From a bacterium (GTDB lineage Bacteria > Moduliflexota > Moduliflexia > Moduliflexales > JAUQPW01), in assembly GCA_030550175.1 (NCBI GenBank), contig JAUQPW010000045.1, positions 1 through 42,812 of the forward strand: a stretch of 42,812 bases of DNA, written 5' to 3'. The translations under genes and the position numbers were made by a program. Positions 32,620 through 40,146 of this stretch are shown here, piece after piece. Numbering within the stretch: the stretch's first letter is position 1; the number at the start of each line of letters is the position of its first letter. The notes under the pieces are model-generated. The model was not told the origin of the DNA, did no database searches, and saw only the letters and a list, made by a program, of their open reading frames with translations.

Positions 32620-33744
32620 TTATTTTTTGTACCTGGCTATGGCCTCTTCATCCAATTCCACGCCCAATCCCGGGCCTTGAGGAACGTGAATATAGCCTTC
32701 TCCATCGACTTCGAGGGGTTTTTTAAGCATGCCGAAATAAGCTTCCTTAGTAAAAGAGGGAGGGTCGTAGGGATACTCCAGATGGGTACAATTGGGAATC
32801 GAAGCCGCTAAATGGAGGTTGGCTACGAGTCCCAGTCCGTTTCCCCAGGTGTGGGGAATAAACCGTTTGCCATCTACGTGGGCGATTCCGGCTAACATTC
32901 GTAATTGAAAAAGACCTTCCGAGAGGGTCGCATCAGGTTGAAGGATATCGTAGCAATCCATATCCAGAAGCATTTTAAGTTCTCGAATCCCTACATTGGC
33001 TTCTCCTCCTGCGATGGGAAGATCTACTTCCTTGGTAAGGCGTGCTAATCCCTTGAAGTCATATCGGTTGAGGGGTTCTTCCAGCCAGCTTACGTTGAGT
33101 TTTTCCAATTCCCGGGCGGTCATCACGGCACGAGAGTAAGACCAGGTCGGATTGTATCCGGGACTGACCAATATTCCAGCTTGATTGGCATCTACCATGA
33201 TTTCCATCTTATCCCCGATGGCTTTGCGAACTGCTGTAACCAGGTTAAGATCCTCTTTCATCTCAGGATAATGAATGCGAAGTTTTACAGCCCGAAAGCC
33301 CTCCTCATAATACCGATAAACGTCTTCGATACGCCGTTCGGGAGGTCTAAGTTCTCCACTACTGGCATAGGCTTTGATTTTGTCCCGATAACTGCCCCAT
33401 AATTTATAAATAGGGAGATGGGAGGCTTTTCCGATGATATCCCAAAGGGCGATTTCAATGGGCCAGGGGAGCCCTCCATGGGGTCGAGCGTTTCGCAAAA
33501 TCTGGATATGTTGTTCCACCGCAAAGGGATCTTTTCCTATAAAGTGGGGTTTTAGGGAGTTAAACGTTGGAATCTCGCTTCCAAAGGTCGATGCAGCGGC
33601 TATTCCGGTGATTCCTTCATCTGTTAAAATTTTAATGATGGTCACCCCTATCCCTTTTTCACTCCCGCCGGGCGCCCAGGCCGGATGAAAATCTTCCGGG
33701 AAAGGGAACTCTGCTACTTCCAGGATTAGATCGGTAATTTTCAT
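32620..33744 (-). CDS. Enolase-superfamily (mandelate racemase-type) enzyme, tandem copy 2
   Basis: The 374-residue protein has the same architecture as its neighbour: lysine strand FRAVKLRIHYPE, ligands in VDANQAG, LEEPLNRYD and AGGEANVG, distal His in FIPHTWGNGLGLVANL, and ending GPGLGVELDEEAIARYKK. All catalytic positions are present in both copies, so neither looks degenerate. Divergence around the substrate-contacting N-terminal loop (FPEDFHPAWAPGGSEKG here, LPKEHHYTWVPGSAVKS there) suggests different substrates or stereochemistry (inference). It is 78 bases upstream of copy 1 and 76 bases downstream of the solute-binding protein. Both gaps contain imperfect inverted repeats. Confidence 0.88.
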   Translation of the reverse strand: MKITDLILEVAEFPFPEDFHPAWAPGGSEKGIGVTIIKILTDEGITGIAAASTFGSEIPTFNSLKPHFIGKDPFAVEQHIQILRNARPHGGLPWPIEIALWDIIGKASHLPIYKLWGSYRDKIKAYASSGELRPPERRIEDVYRYYEEGFRAVKLRIHYPEMKEDLNLVTAVRKAIGDKMEIMVDANQAGILVSPGYNPTWSYSRAVMTARELEKLNVSWLEEPLNRYDFKGLARLTKEVDLPIAGGEANVGIRELKMLLDMDCYDILQPDATLSEGLFQLRMLAGIAHVDGKRFIPHTWGNGLGLVANLHLAASIPNCTHLEYPYDPPSFTKEAYFGMLKKPLEVDGEGYIHVPQGPGLGVELDEEAIARYKK

Positions 33745-33751
33745 AGGTTAC

Positions 33752-33822
33752 AGAAAACGGCGGGCGGCAGACAAGGGACCCTAAAAAAGGTAATTACCCC
33801 TGGCTTCTGCCCACCGTTTTCT
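33752..33822. repeat. Imperfect inverted repeat between solute-binding protein and dehydratase genes
   Basis: AGAAAACGG-GGGC-GCAGA on the left mirrors TCTGCCCACCGTTTTCT on the right. The right end overlaps the TAG stop of the solute-binding protein gene. Similar GTCAGGAGCC-type inverted spacers fill other gaps in this half of the window (32549-32620, 37391-37427, 38831-38878). Confidence 0.5.
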
Positions 33823-35107
33823 AGCTTTCCAGGACCCTCTTAATTTGCTCTTCTGCCCAGGTTATAGCCGCTTTGATGGGTGTTCCCGTCACGACCTTGG
33901 CGGCCATGTTGGGGAGAATATAGAGATCGTTGATCCGTTGGACGTAAGGATTCGGAGGGGAAGGCCAGCCGTGGACATGGCCAAATCGGGCTTCACCGGG
34001 GAGAAACCTAAACTTGGGATGTTCAGTCCAAAGAGGGTGATTCTCATATGCCCGTAAAGGGGCCTGGCTATACCCCCTGGCCGCTACAAGCCAGTCAGAA
34101 TAGTTCTCCGGCTGATAAAGATATCTGATAAAATTCTTGGCCAGTTCCCGGTTTTTTGAGAAATTCCAGATTCCCAAACTCGCTACCGAGAGTTCCACAT
34201 GCTTCCCAGCCGGTCCGGCGAGTGCCGAGTGGATTCCCAGTTTATCGGCAATCTCCATTTTTTTGTCTACCGCCGTTATATAAGGACTGATCGGGTTGTG
34301 AATCCAACAACCTTTCCCCGATAGTAGAAACCGATTGTTGCTGGCATCATCCCAGGAAAGGACTTCCGGGTCCATGGCTTCTTCATATAACCTTTTGTAA
34401 TAGTCCAGAGTGGCTTCGGTTTCCGGAGAGTTCAGGGCTAAACTTTTTCCATCTACTTCCAGTACTTTACCTCCGAAGGACCATAGGATCGACCAAAAGG
34501 TATTGTAGGCATCATTGGTCTGGCTGATGGCAATTCCCACAGGATGCCCTTCTTTCTTCAAAATCCGTCCGGCATTCAAAAGGTCTTCCCAGGTTTGAGG
34601 AACCGGATATCCGGCGTGTTGAAAGAGATCTTCGCGGTATATTCCAGGCCAAGTTAAAAAGAACCAGGGAATCGATTTCCAGGAATCTTTCACAAAGTCG
34701 CTTTCCTTAACAAAGGAATACCATCCTCCCCATTTGGCTCCCAAATCCTCGACCACATCATCTACAGAAATTAAATGTTCATGGTAGAGCCAGGGGGCCG
34801 TTTCGACCATATAGACAATATCATGTCCGGTTTGAGCGTGGATCTCGGCAGCTAATTTAGCCGGAAGTTGTAGGTGGGGAATCGTATCAATTCGGACGAT
34901 CACTCCCTGTTCCCGGGCAAATCTGGCTGCCTGCTCCTTTAACTTTTCATCTGCCGCCGGCACAAAATGGTTCCAACTCAACATGGTAAGTTCAGGGGTT
35001 ACTGCCCGGACCCGGGAGGGTCTGAAGAGATAGGAACCGGATAAACCGGCAGCTGTACTGAGCGTCTTTTTAATAAACTGGCGACGATTGATGGGTACGT
35101 CGTACAT
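33821..35107 (-). CDS. ABC-type solute-binding protein with Tat signal
   Basis: The protein has 428 residues. The N-terminus INRRQFIKKTLSTAAGL is a twin-arginine signal, so the protein is exported folded. The mature part has the family 1 (sugar/oligosaccharide) binding-protein layout: LTMLSWNHFVPAADEKLKEQA, GHDIVYM, the PQTWEDLLNAGRILKKEG segment and SVASLGIWNFSKNRELAKNFI. No permease or ATPase gene is adjacent, so it depends on a transporter elsewhere or acts as a sensor. AAGGAGG lies 11 bases upstream of the ATG. It heads the cluster with two enolase-superfamily enzymes and probably delivers their substrate, a sugar acid or related compound (inference). Confidence 0.9.
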   Translation of the reverse strand: MYDVPINRRQFIKKTLSTAAGLSGSYLFRPSRVRAVTPELTMLSWNHFVPAADEKLKEQAARFAREQGVIVRIDTIPHLQLPAKLAAEIHAQTGHDIVYMVETAPWLYHEHLISVDDVVEDLGAKWGGWYSFVKESDFVKDSWKSIPWFFLTWPGIYREDLFQHAGYPVPQTWEDLLNAGRILKKEGHPVGIAISQTNDAYNTFWSILWSFGGKVLEVDGKSLALNSPETEATLDYYKRLYEEAMDPEVLSWDDASNNRFLLSGKGCWIHNPISPYITAVDKKMEIADKLGIHSALAGPAGKHVELSVASLGIWNFSKNRELAKNFIRYLYQPENYSDWLVAARGYSQAPLRAYENHPLWTEHPKFRFLPGEARFGHVHGWPSPPNPYVQRINDLYILPNMAAKVVTGTPIKAAITWAEEQIKRVLES

Positions 35108-35136
35108 GGTTTGTGTACCTCCTTTATTTTCTATCA

Positions 35137-35165
35137 GTGGTAAAACAGACTGAAGGGTTTGTCAA
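35137..35165 (-). promoter_or_regulatory. Candidate promoter of the solute-binding protein cluster
   Basis: On the minus strand TTGACA (35160-35165), a 17-base spacer and TACCAC (35137-35142). The -35 is perfect and the -10 poor, which could mean activator dependence. Confidence 0.35.
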
Positions 35166-35209
35166 GAAAAACCGCTACCGAGGGAACAGATCATAAGTCT
35201 AAAAATTCC

Positions 35210-35238
35210 TTGACGCATTCTGTCTATAGACATAATCT
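35210..35238 (+). promoter_or_regulatory. Promoter candidate with TGTCTATAGACA palindrome
   Basis: TTGACG (35210-35215), a 17-base spacer and TAATCT (35233-35238). Inside the spacer lies the perfect 12-base palindrome TGTCTATAGACA (35221-35232), a good operator candidate; similar TTGTCTAGACAA-like sites bind GntR-family regulators. It sits between the divergent solute-binding protein cluster and the CurA-like gene and could regulate either. Confidence 0.5.
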
Positions 35239-35311
35239 ATCTCCCATACCAATCTTTAATAAGAAATAAGAATATGAGGTACAGTCATTGATATTAAAAC
35301 ATCCGAATACG

Positions 35312-35365
35312 GACTTAGAATAAACGGGTTTTTAGATTCCTATCAACCCGTTCATTCTATAAGTC
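35312..35365 (+). promoter_or_regulatory. Stem-loop in the leader of the CurA-like gene
   Basis: GACTTA-GAAT-AACGGGTT on the left pairs with AACCCGTT-ATTC-TAAGTC on the right, the core 8 base pairs being perfect with a 14-base loop. It lies 32-85 bases before the ATG at 35397. It could be a regulatory leader hairpin or a dispersed palindrome. Confidence 0.45.
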
Positions 35366-35396
35366 TCTGTCTAGGCACAGAAGAGAAAATACTCCG

Positions 35397-36410
35397 ATGT
35401 CAAATACCAACCGACAAATTACCCTGGCTTCAAGGCCTATAGGATATCCTAAATTATCCGATTTCAAATTGGTAGAGTCCCCCATTCCGACCCCCAGGGA
35501 GGGGGAAATACTGGTCCGTACCCTTTACCTTTCCCTAGATCCCTATCAACGGGGGCGAATGAGCGATGCACCCTCCTATGCAAAGCCGGTCCAGATCGGT
35601 GAGGTTATGGTCGGTGAGATCGTCGGGAGAGTAATCGCGTCCCATCATCCGGACTTTAAAGAAGGAGATATCATCGCAGGATACCTGGGCTGGCAAGAGT
35701 ATGCCGTATCCGATGGTAAAGGCATCCGAAAAGTAGACCCCACACTGGCTCCCATTTCGACAGCACTGGGAGTTCTAGGAATGCCCGGTATGACGGCTTA
35801 CTTCGGTTTGTTAGATATAGGTAAACCCCAGCCGGGAGAAACGGTCTTTGTTTCCGGCGCAGCAGGAGCCGTGGGCTCTATTGTAGGACAAATTGCAAAA
35901 ATTAAGGGTTGTCGGGTCGTGGGCTCTGCAGGAGATGATACAAAGATCGATTTTCTTATCAAAGAGCTCGGTTTCGATGCCGCCTTTAATTACAAAACCG
36001 TTTCGGATTATTATGAAAAACTCAAGGAACTCTGCCCTGACGGAATCGATGTCTATTTTGATAACGTGGGAGGTCCTTTGACCGATGTGGTTTTTCGCTG
36101 GATCAATGTAAAGGCCCGGGTGGTAATCTGTGGACAAATTCATGATTATAACCTGGAAAAACCGGAACTGGGTCCCCGCTTTTTAAGACAATTGATCATT
36201 AAACGGGCCAGAGTAGAAGGTTTTTTGATCTTCGATTATGCCGATCGATATGAAGAAGCACTCCGGCAACTGGCCGAATGGCTCAAAGCAGGTAAATTAA
36301 AGTACCGAGAGACCATCGCAGAAGGAATTGAAAACGCACCCCAGGCCTTCATCAGCATGCTAAAAGGTGGAAATATCGGTAAACAGTTGGTCAAGGTTTC
36401 AGAGCCTTGA
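35397..36410 (+). CDS. NADPH-dependent reductase of the MDR family (CurA / leukotriene B4 dehydrogenase-like)
   Basis: This 337-residue zinc-free medium-chain dehydrogenase/reductase has an N-terminal SLDPYQRGRM segment, which is the family fingerprint, GEVMVGEIVGRVIAS, and the Rossmann loop VSGAAGAVGSIVGQIAK (about 149-165). It continues through VGSAGDDTKIDFL, DVYFDNVGG and a C-terminal GGNIGKQLVKV. Relatives reduce the double bond of alpha,beta-unsaturated ketones or aldehydes with NADPH; detoxification of reactive carbonyls is a common role. The substrate here is unknown. The ATG at 35397 has only a weak purine stretch upstream. The gene stands alone, flanked by hairpins. Confidence 0.9.
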   Translation: MSNTNRQITLASRPIGYPKLSDFKLVESPIPTPREGEILVRTLYLSLDPYQRGRMSDAPSYAKPVQIGEVMVGEIVGRVIASHHPDFKEGDIIAGYLGWQEYAVSDGKGIRKVDPTLAPISTALGVLGMPGMTAYFGLLDIGKPQPGETVFVSGAAGAVGSIVGQIAKIKGCRVVGSAGDDTKIDFLIKELGFDAAFNYKTVSDYYEKLKELCPDGIDVYFDNVGGPLTDVVFRWINVKARVVICGQIHDYNLEKPELGPRFLRQLIIKRARVEGFLIFDYADRYEEALRQLAEWLKAGKLKYRETIAEGIENAPQAFISMLKGGNIGKQLVKVSEP

Positions 36411-36422
36411 TAAAGGGCCGCT

Positions 36423-36467
36423 GCAGATAAACGCCAAAGGATAACGATGTGGTCCGCGTTTATCTGC
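36423..36467 (+). terminator. Hairpin downstream of the CurA-like gene
   Basis: GCAGATAAACGC (36423-36434) pairs perfectly with GCGTTTATCTGC (36456-36467), 12 base pairs with a 21-base loop. No T-run follows, so it may protect the 3' end or work with other factors rather than act as a classical terminator. Confidence 0.5.
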
Positions 36468-36556
36468 CTCTACCGACGGTTTTTAAGACCATCTACTCCT
36501 GATCCCAGACCTCAAGTTTCTAAATCTTAAAAAGAATTTTTCCTCCTTGACTTTGC

Positions 36557-36584
36557 TTTGAATCGATGGGATAAAATGTATAAT
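36557..36584 (+). promoter_or_regulatory. Candidate promoter of lutABC
   Basis: TTTGAA (36557-36562), a 16-base spacer and a perfect TATAAT (36579-36584). Transcription from about 36591 would give a leader of roughly 50 bases before lutA. Confidence 0.55.
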
Positions 36585-36642
36585 AATCCTGAAAAATTAA
36601 GAGGACCCGGTCATTTAAGTCTGAAATTATAAGAGTTATCCT

Positions 36643-37383
36643 ATGATAAAAGTCGGTTTGTTTATACCCTGTTACATAGATCAATTCTATCCCCAGGTAG
36701 GCTTGGCTACCCTCAAAGTATTAGAAAGATTTAACGTGGAGGTAGACTACCCTTTGGATCAAACCTGTTGTGGACAGCCCATGGCAAATGCTGGATGTAC
36801 AGCAGATGCAGCTCCCCTGGCAGAGAAATTCTATCGAATCTTCAAAGATTATCCCTATGTGGTTTGTCCTTCGGGGAGTTGTACTTCCATGGTTCGTAAT
36901 CATTACGATGACTACCTGAAAGGAAAGCCCGGCCTGGAAGAGTTAAAGAAGAAAACCTTTGAGTTGTGTGAATTTCTTACCGATGTTTTGAAAATAGAAA
37001 AGATAGAAGGACGTTTTCCTTATAGAGTTGGATTGCATCAGAGCTGTCATGGCCTTCGGGAGTTACGTCTGGCCAAGTCCAGTGAACGGATGGGAAGCCC
37101 CTTCAGCAAAGTGAGTTCCCTTCTGGAATCTTTAAAGGGGATAACCCTTGTGAAGTTAAGTCGTCCGGATGAGTGTTGTGGTTTTGGAGGGACCTTTGCC
37201 GTAAGTGAGGAAGCCGTATCCTGTATGATGGGAAAAGATCGTATTGCCGATCATGAACAGTCCGGAACCGAAGTTTTAACCGGGGTTGATATGTCCTGCC
37301 TGATGCATCTGGATGGATTGATCCGTAGGGCCAGAAAACCGATCCGGGTGATGCATATTGCCGAGATATTGGCAGGAAGTTAA
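36643..37383 (+). CDS. lutA: Lactate utilization protein A, Fe-S oxidoreductase subunit
   Basis: The 246-residue protein carries two CCG cysteine-rich domains. The first contains GLFIPCYIDQFYP with DQTCCGQPMANAGC; the second has GLHQSCHGLREL and RPDECCGFGGTFAV. These Cys sets bind the unusual iron-sulfur clusters of heterodisulfide-reductase-like proteins. LutABC oxidises L-lactate to pyruvate without FMN-type lactate dehydrogenase. The order lutA-lutB-lutC is the standard operon. The 86-base gap to lutB contains a hairpin (37404-37427). Confidence 0.92.
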   Translation: MIKVGLFIPCYIDQFYPQVGLATLKVLERFNVEVDYPLDQTCCGQPMANAGCTADAAPLAEKFYRIFKDYPYVVCPSGSCTSMVRNHYDDYLKGKPGLEELKKKTFELCEFLTDVLKIEKIEGRFPYRVGLHQSCHGLRELRLAKSSERMGSPFSKVSSLLESLKGITLVKLSRPDECCGFGGTFAVSEEAVSCMMGKDRIADHEQSGTEVLTGVDMSCLMHLDGLIRRARKPIRVMHIAEILAGS

Positions 37384-37403
37384 AAAAATAGAAGTCAAGA
37401 GCC

Positions 37404-37427
37404 AGAAGCCGGACGACCGGCTTTTCT
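37404..37427 (+). terminator. GC hairpin with T-run between lutA and lutB
   Basis: AGAAGCCGG, loop ACGA, then CCGGCTTTTCT: a terminator-shaped hairpin inside the operon. It may attenuate lutB/lutC or simply be one of the intergenic inverted repeats of this region. Confidence 0.4.
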
Positions 37428-37469
37428 GCTATAAACTTACGGTATCTGGCCCGTGACACCTATCGAGTT

Positions 37470-38858
37470 ATGGATCATTCAACAAGAGCCGCTCAATTTA
37501 TCCGTAATGAGGCCAGGGTTCACTGGCACGATCAGGCGCTCTGGTATGTAAGGGTCAAAAGGGATAAAATGGCCCAGAGCGTACCCGAGTGGGAAAATCT
37601 CCGGGAAATTGCTGCACAGATCAAAGCCCATACCATGTCCAGGCTTCCGGATTATCTGGAGATGTTTGAGGAAAATGCCACCAGACTGGGAGCTAAAGTT
37701 CATTGGGCTGTTGATGCCAGAGAACATAATGAGACGGTCTATCAGATCTTAAAAAATCATGGAGTCCGGCGGGTGGTTAAGAGTAAATCTATGTTAACCG
37801 AGGAATGCCACCTTAACCCCTTTCTGGAAGCCCGAGGAATTGAGGTCGTAGATACGGACTTAGGAGAGCGAATTGTCCAACTGGCTCAAGAACCTCCCAG
37901 TCATATTGTACTTCCGGCCATTCATAAAAAGAAGGAAGAAATCGGTGAGCTATTTCATCGATATCTGCACACGGAAAAAGGAGCCTGCGATCCCACCTAT
38001 CTCACCGAAGCGGCTCGAGGTCATTTGCGGGAGAAGTTTTTGAAGGCCGATGCCGGCATTACCGGGGTGAATTTTGCCATAGCAGAAACGGGAGGATTGG
38101 TTATTTGTACCAATGAAGGGAATGCAGATATGGGAACTTCCTTACCTCCTCTTCATATTGCCTGTATGGGCTTCGAGAAGTTGATCCCTAGAGCCCAGGA
38201 TCTTGGAGTTTTTCTTCGACTCCTGGCCCGTTCTGCTACGGGCCAGCCGATCACTACCTATTCTGCTCATTTTCATGGACCTCGTCCGGGGGGCGAACTC
38301 CATATCGTCATTGTGGACAATGGACGAAGCCAGATCTTACAAAAACCGGAATTCAGACGCGTGCTCTCCTGCATACGTTGTGGTGCCTGCATGAATACCT
38401 GTCCGGTATATCGGAGAAGCGGAGGACATAGCTATGATTCGGTGGTTCCGGGTCCCATCGGATCGATTTTATCCCCCGCCCAGGATCCTCAAAGATACTA
38501 CAGCTTGCCCTTTGCGTCCAGCCTCTGTGGTTCTTGCACAGATGTTTGCCCGGTAAAAATTGATCTCCATCATCAACTCCTTGCTTGGAGAAAGGAATTG
38601 GTACTTCAAGGATTAATTCCCTTTCCTAAGCGACTGACGATGAAGATTATGGGATGGGTGTTTCAAAACACCTGGGCCTATGAAGGAGCCGGTCGGTTAG
38701 TCCGCTGGATCGTACCCAAGCTTCCCCGATCTGTCCTTTATAATAGATGGAATGTCTGGGGAAAACAAAGGGAACTTCCACCTTTCCCCAAAGAAAGCTT
38801 TCGGGAAATGTACCGGAAAAGGAGGATTCAGGAGTCGGAGGCCAGGAACCGGAAGTAA
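37470..38858 (+). CDS. lutB: Lactate utilization protein B, iron-sulfur subunit
   Basis: The protein has 462 residues. An N-terminal LUD domain (about 60-290; LPDYLEMFEENATRLGAKVHWA, KSKSMLTEECHLN, GVNFAIAETGGLVICTNEGN) is followed by two [4Fe-4S] motifs, CIRCGACMNTCPVYR and CGSCTDVCPVKIDL, and a helical C-terminus. This is the usual LutB/YkgF architecture and length. It transfers electrons from lactate oxidation within the LutABC complex. The last residues (IQESEARNRK) are encoded by part of a GGAGTC-type intergenic repeat, so the natural stop may have been displaced slightly. Confidence 0.94.
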   Translation: MDHSTRAAQFIRNEARVHWHDQALWYVRVKRDKMAQSVPEWENLREIAAQIKAHTMSRLPDYLEMFEENATRLGAKVHWAVDAREHNETVYQILKNHGVRRVVKSKSMLTEECHLNPFLEARGIEVVDTDLGERIVQLAQEPPSHIVLPAIHKKKEEIGELFHRYLHTEKGACDPTYLTEAARGHLREKFLKADAGITGVNFAIAETGGLVICTNEGNADMGTSLPPLHIACMGFEKLIPRAQDLGVFLRLLARSATGQPITTYSAHFHGPRPGGELHIVIVDNGRSQILQKPEFRRVLSCIRCGACMNTCPVYRRSGGHSYDSVVPGPIGSILSPAQDPQRYYSLPFASSLCGSCTDVCPVKIDLHHQLLAWRKELVLQGLIPFPKRLTMKIMGWVFQNTWAYEGAGRLVRWIVPKLPRSVLYNRWNVWGKQRELPPFPKESFREMYRKRRIQESEARNRK

Positions 38859-38878
38859 AAATTTTGGTTTTTGACTCC
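38831..38878. repeat. GGAGTC/GACTCC inverted repeat at the lutB-lutC junction
   Basis: GGAGTC (38831-38836) mirrors GACTCC (38873-38878), enclosing gaggccaggaaccggaag. The left half lies within the last codons of lutB. It belongs with the GTCAGGAGCC-like spacers seen between other genes here. Confidence 0.45.
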
Positions 38879-38891
38879 CGGCCGTTAGCTT

Positions 38892-39482
38892 ATGACCAGT
38901 AAACAAACCATTCTACAGGCCATCAAAAAATCTTCACCTCCTGAGGTTCCTTTACCAGATCTTCAGGATCTTGGAGTTTGTTATGAAAATCCAGAAGAAC
39001 AGTTTGCCGAAGTCCTGAAAGCCGTTGGCGGTTCTTGTTTCCGCGTAAAAAATATAGAAGCCCTGAATCGAGAATTGAAAAATCTGAAATTTTATCAGAA
39101 CGCTCGCAAAATAATCTCTCTCCTACCCGGGGTAGGTGAGCCTACCGTAGACTTCGAGTCTGTGGAAGATCCGCATCATCTCGAAGATGTAGAGGTAGCC
39201 ATCTTAAAAGGAGAGTTTGCCGTAGCCGAAAATGGAGCGGTTTGGGTGACAGATCGAGGACTCCGCCATCGGGCCATTTACTTCATTACCCAGCACCTGA
39301 TCCTGGTGGTGGATGCCCATCAACTCGTCCACAATATGCATCAAGCCTACGAGCGTTTAGCCTTCACAAATCCAGGATATGGAGTTTTTATCTCTGGACC
39401 TTCCAAAACTGCCGATATTGAACAAGCTCTGGTCATCGGTGCCCACGGGCCAAGATCCTGTACCGTGTTCCTTGTAGGATAA
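38892..39482 (+). CDS. lutC: Lactate utilization protein C
   Basis: This 196-residue LUD-domain protein is the third subunit of the lactate oxidation system. The family features are the LKGEFAVAENGAVWVTDRG segment (about 110-128), RAIYFITQHLILVVDAHQLVHNMHQAYE, and the GPSKTADIEQALVIGAHGP loop near the C-terminus. It follows lutB by 33 bases. No lactate permease or GntR-type LutR regulator is adjacent, although these often accompany the operon. Confidence 0.92.
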   Translation: MTSKQTILQAIKKSSPPEVPLPDLQDLGVCYENPEEQFAEVLKAVGGSCFRVKNIEALNRELKNLKFYQNARKIISLLPGVGEPTVDFESVEDPHHLEDVEVAILKGEFAVAENGAVWVTDRGLRHRAIYFITQHLILVVDAHQLVHNMHQAYERLAFTNPGYGVFISGPSKTADIEQALVIGAHGPRSCTVFLVG

Positions 39483-39534
39483 CTATTTCTCTCCTCTACG
39501 AGGTTTGTTCTGTATTTGTATCCATTTAGTAGGT

Positions 39535-39804
39535 GGAAGAAGAAACACCCCCCTACGCGCCAGGATAAGAAGGTTAGCCCCGGTGGGGCAACCTGTTAAT
39601 AGCCCCTGGCTTACGCCGGGGGAAACAAAATCCTATCCTCTTTAAGCCCCGGCGGAGCGACCTGTTTAACTGCTTTAAAAAATTCTGAACCCCTCGACTT
39701 GTGTTGGGGGCTACCAACCGTTCGCCCCTGACGGGGCTTTTCAGCTTATCCTGGCGCGTGGAGGGTTAGGGGTGTTCAGACAGAAAAAAGTGACACCTAC
39801 TAAA
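39535..39804. mobile_element. Inverted-repeat element with TTTAGTAGG ends, copy B, carrying an inserted element
   Basis: The left end TTTAGTAGGTGGAAGAAGAAACACCCCC and the right end GGGGTGTTCAGACAGAAAAAAGTGACACCTACTAAA (split here only for description: outer 10-base arms are TTTAGTAGGT / ACCTACTAAA) match copy A at 9926-10035, including the flanks tccat and ttgttacagt. Where copy A has its own GC-rich palindromic core, copy B contains the 205-base MITE-like element at 39555-39759. The outer family was therefore present first at this site (inference). Confidence 0.75.
39555..39759. mobile_element. MITE-like inverted-repeat element, copy 2 (nested, longest copy)
   Basis: ACGCGCCAGGATAAG at the left mirrors CTTATCCTGGCGCGT at the right exactly, the best-preserved ends of the family. 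The left part contains a tandem duplication: an AGCCCCGGYGGGGC-like hairpin plus acctgttaa occurs twice, separated by a gcccctggcttacgcc hairpin. The right part matches copies 1 and 3 (ttctgaa, ccccgac, accaaccgttcgcccctgac, ggggcttttcagc). Confidence 0.8.
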
Positions 39805-39833
39805 TTGTTACAGTTACTTTGTTCTCAAATTCC

Positions 39834-39862
39834 TTGACAGGGATAGGTTATCACGGTACGAT
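39834..39862 (+). promoter_or_regulatory. Candidate promoter of the fourth enolase-superfamily gene
   Basis: TTGACA (39834-39839), a 17-base spacer and TACGAT (39857-39862), four of six in the -10. It begins 30 bases after the end of the nested repeats. Confidence 0.55.
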
Positions 39863-40146
39863 GACCTAGAATCAACATTAATCTGCTTATTCTTTGCTGT
39901 AGAGATACGAAGAATACCCAAGAAGGATACCTTAGACCTGGCGTTCTGAACCCTTCGATACTTCAGGATAAACTCCGCGAAGCAATCTCTAGAGGTTCGA
40001 AGAGGGTTCTGCCCTTCGCTTCAATTTGGGCTTCAGCTCGTATTGCCCCTTGCAATGGCCATGGGGGTGAGTTAAAACCAACCGGACGGGGTAGTAATTT
40101 TTTGTGTTTTTGTATCTTTGCAGCAAACTTTGAGGAGGATGGTGCA
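39863..40146 (+). other. Long untranslated leader before the fourth enolase-superfamily gene
   Basis: If the promoter above is used, about 278 bases of leader precede the GTG start. No gene is visible in any frame. An imperfect inverted repeat, GAACCC-TTCGA near 39948 with TCGAA-GAGGGTTC near 40000, could fold. I recognise no known riboswitch. Confidence 0.4.

Noticed and set aside
36423..36467. Classical rho-independent terminator after the CurA-like gene
   Set aside because: The stem is perfect but no T-run follows; kept only as a hairpin of uncertain role.
39863..40146. Riboswitch in the long leader
   Set aside because: I could not match any known riboswitch core; only one imperfect inverted repeat is visible.
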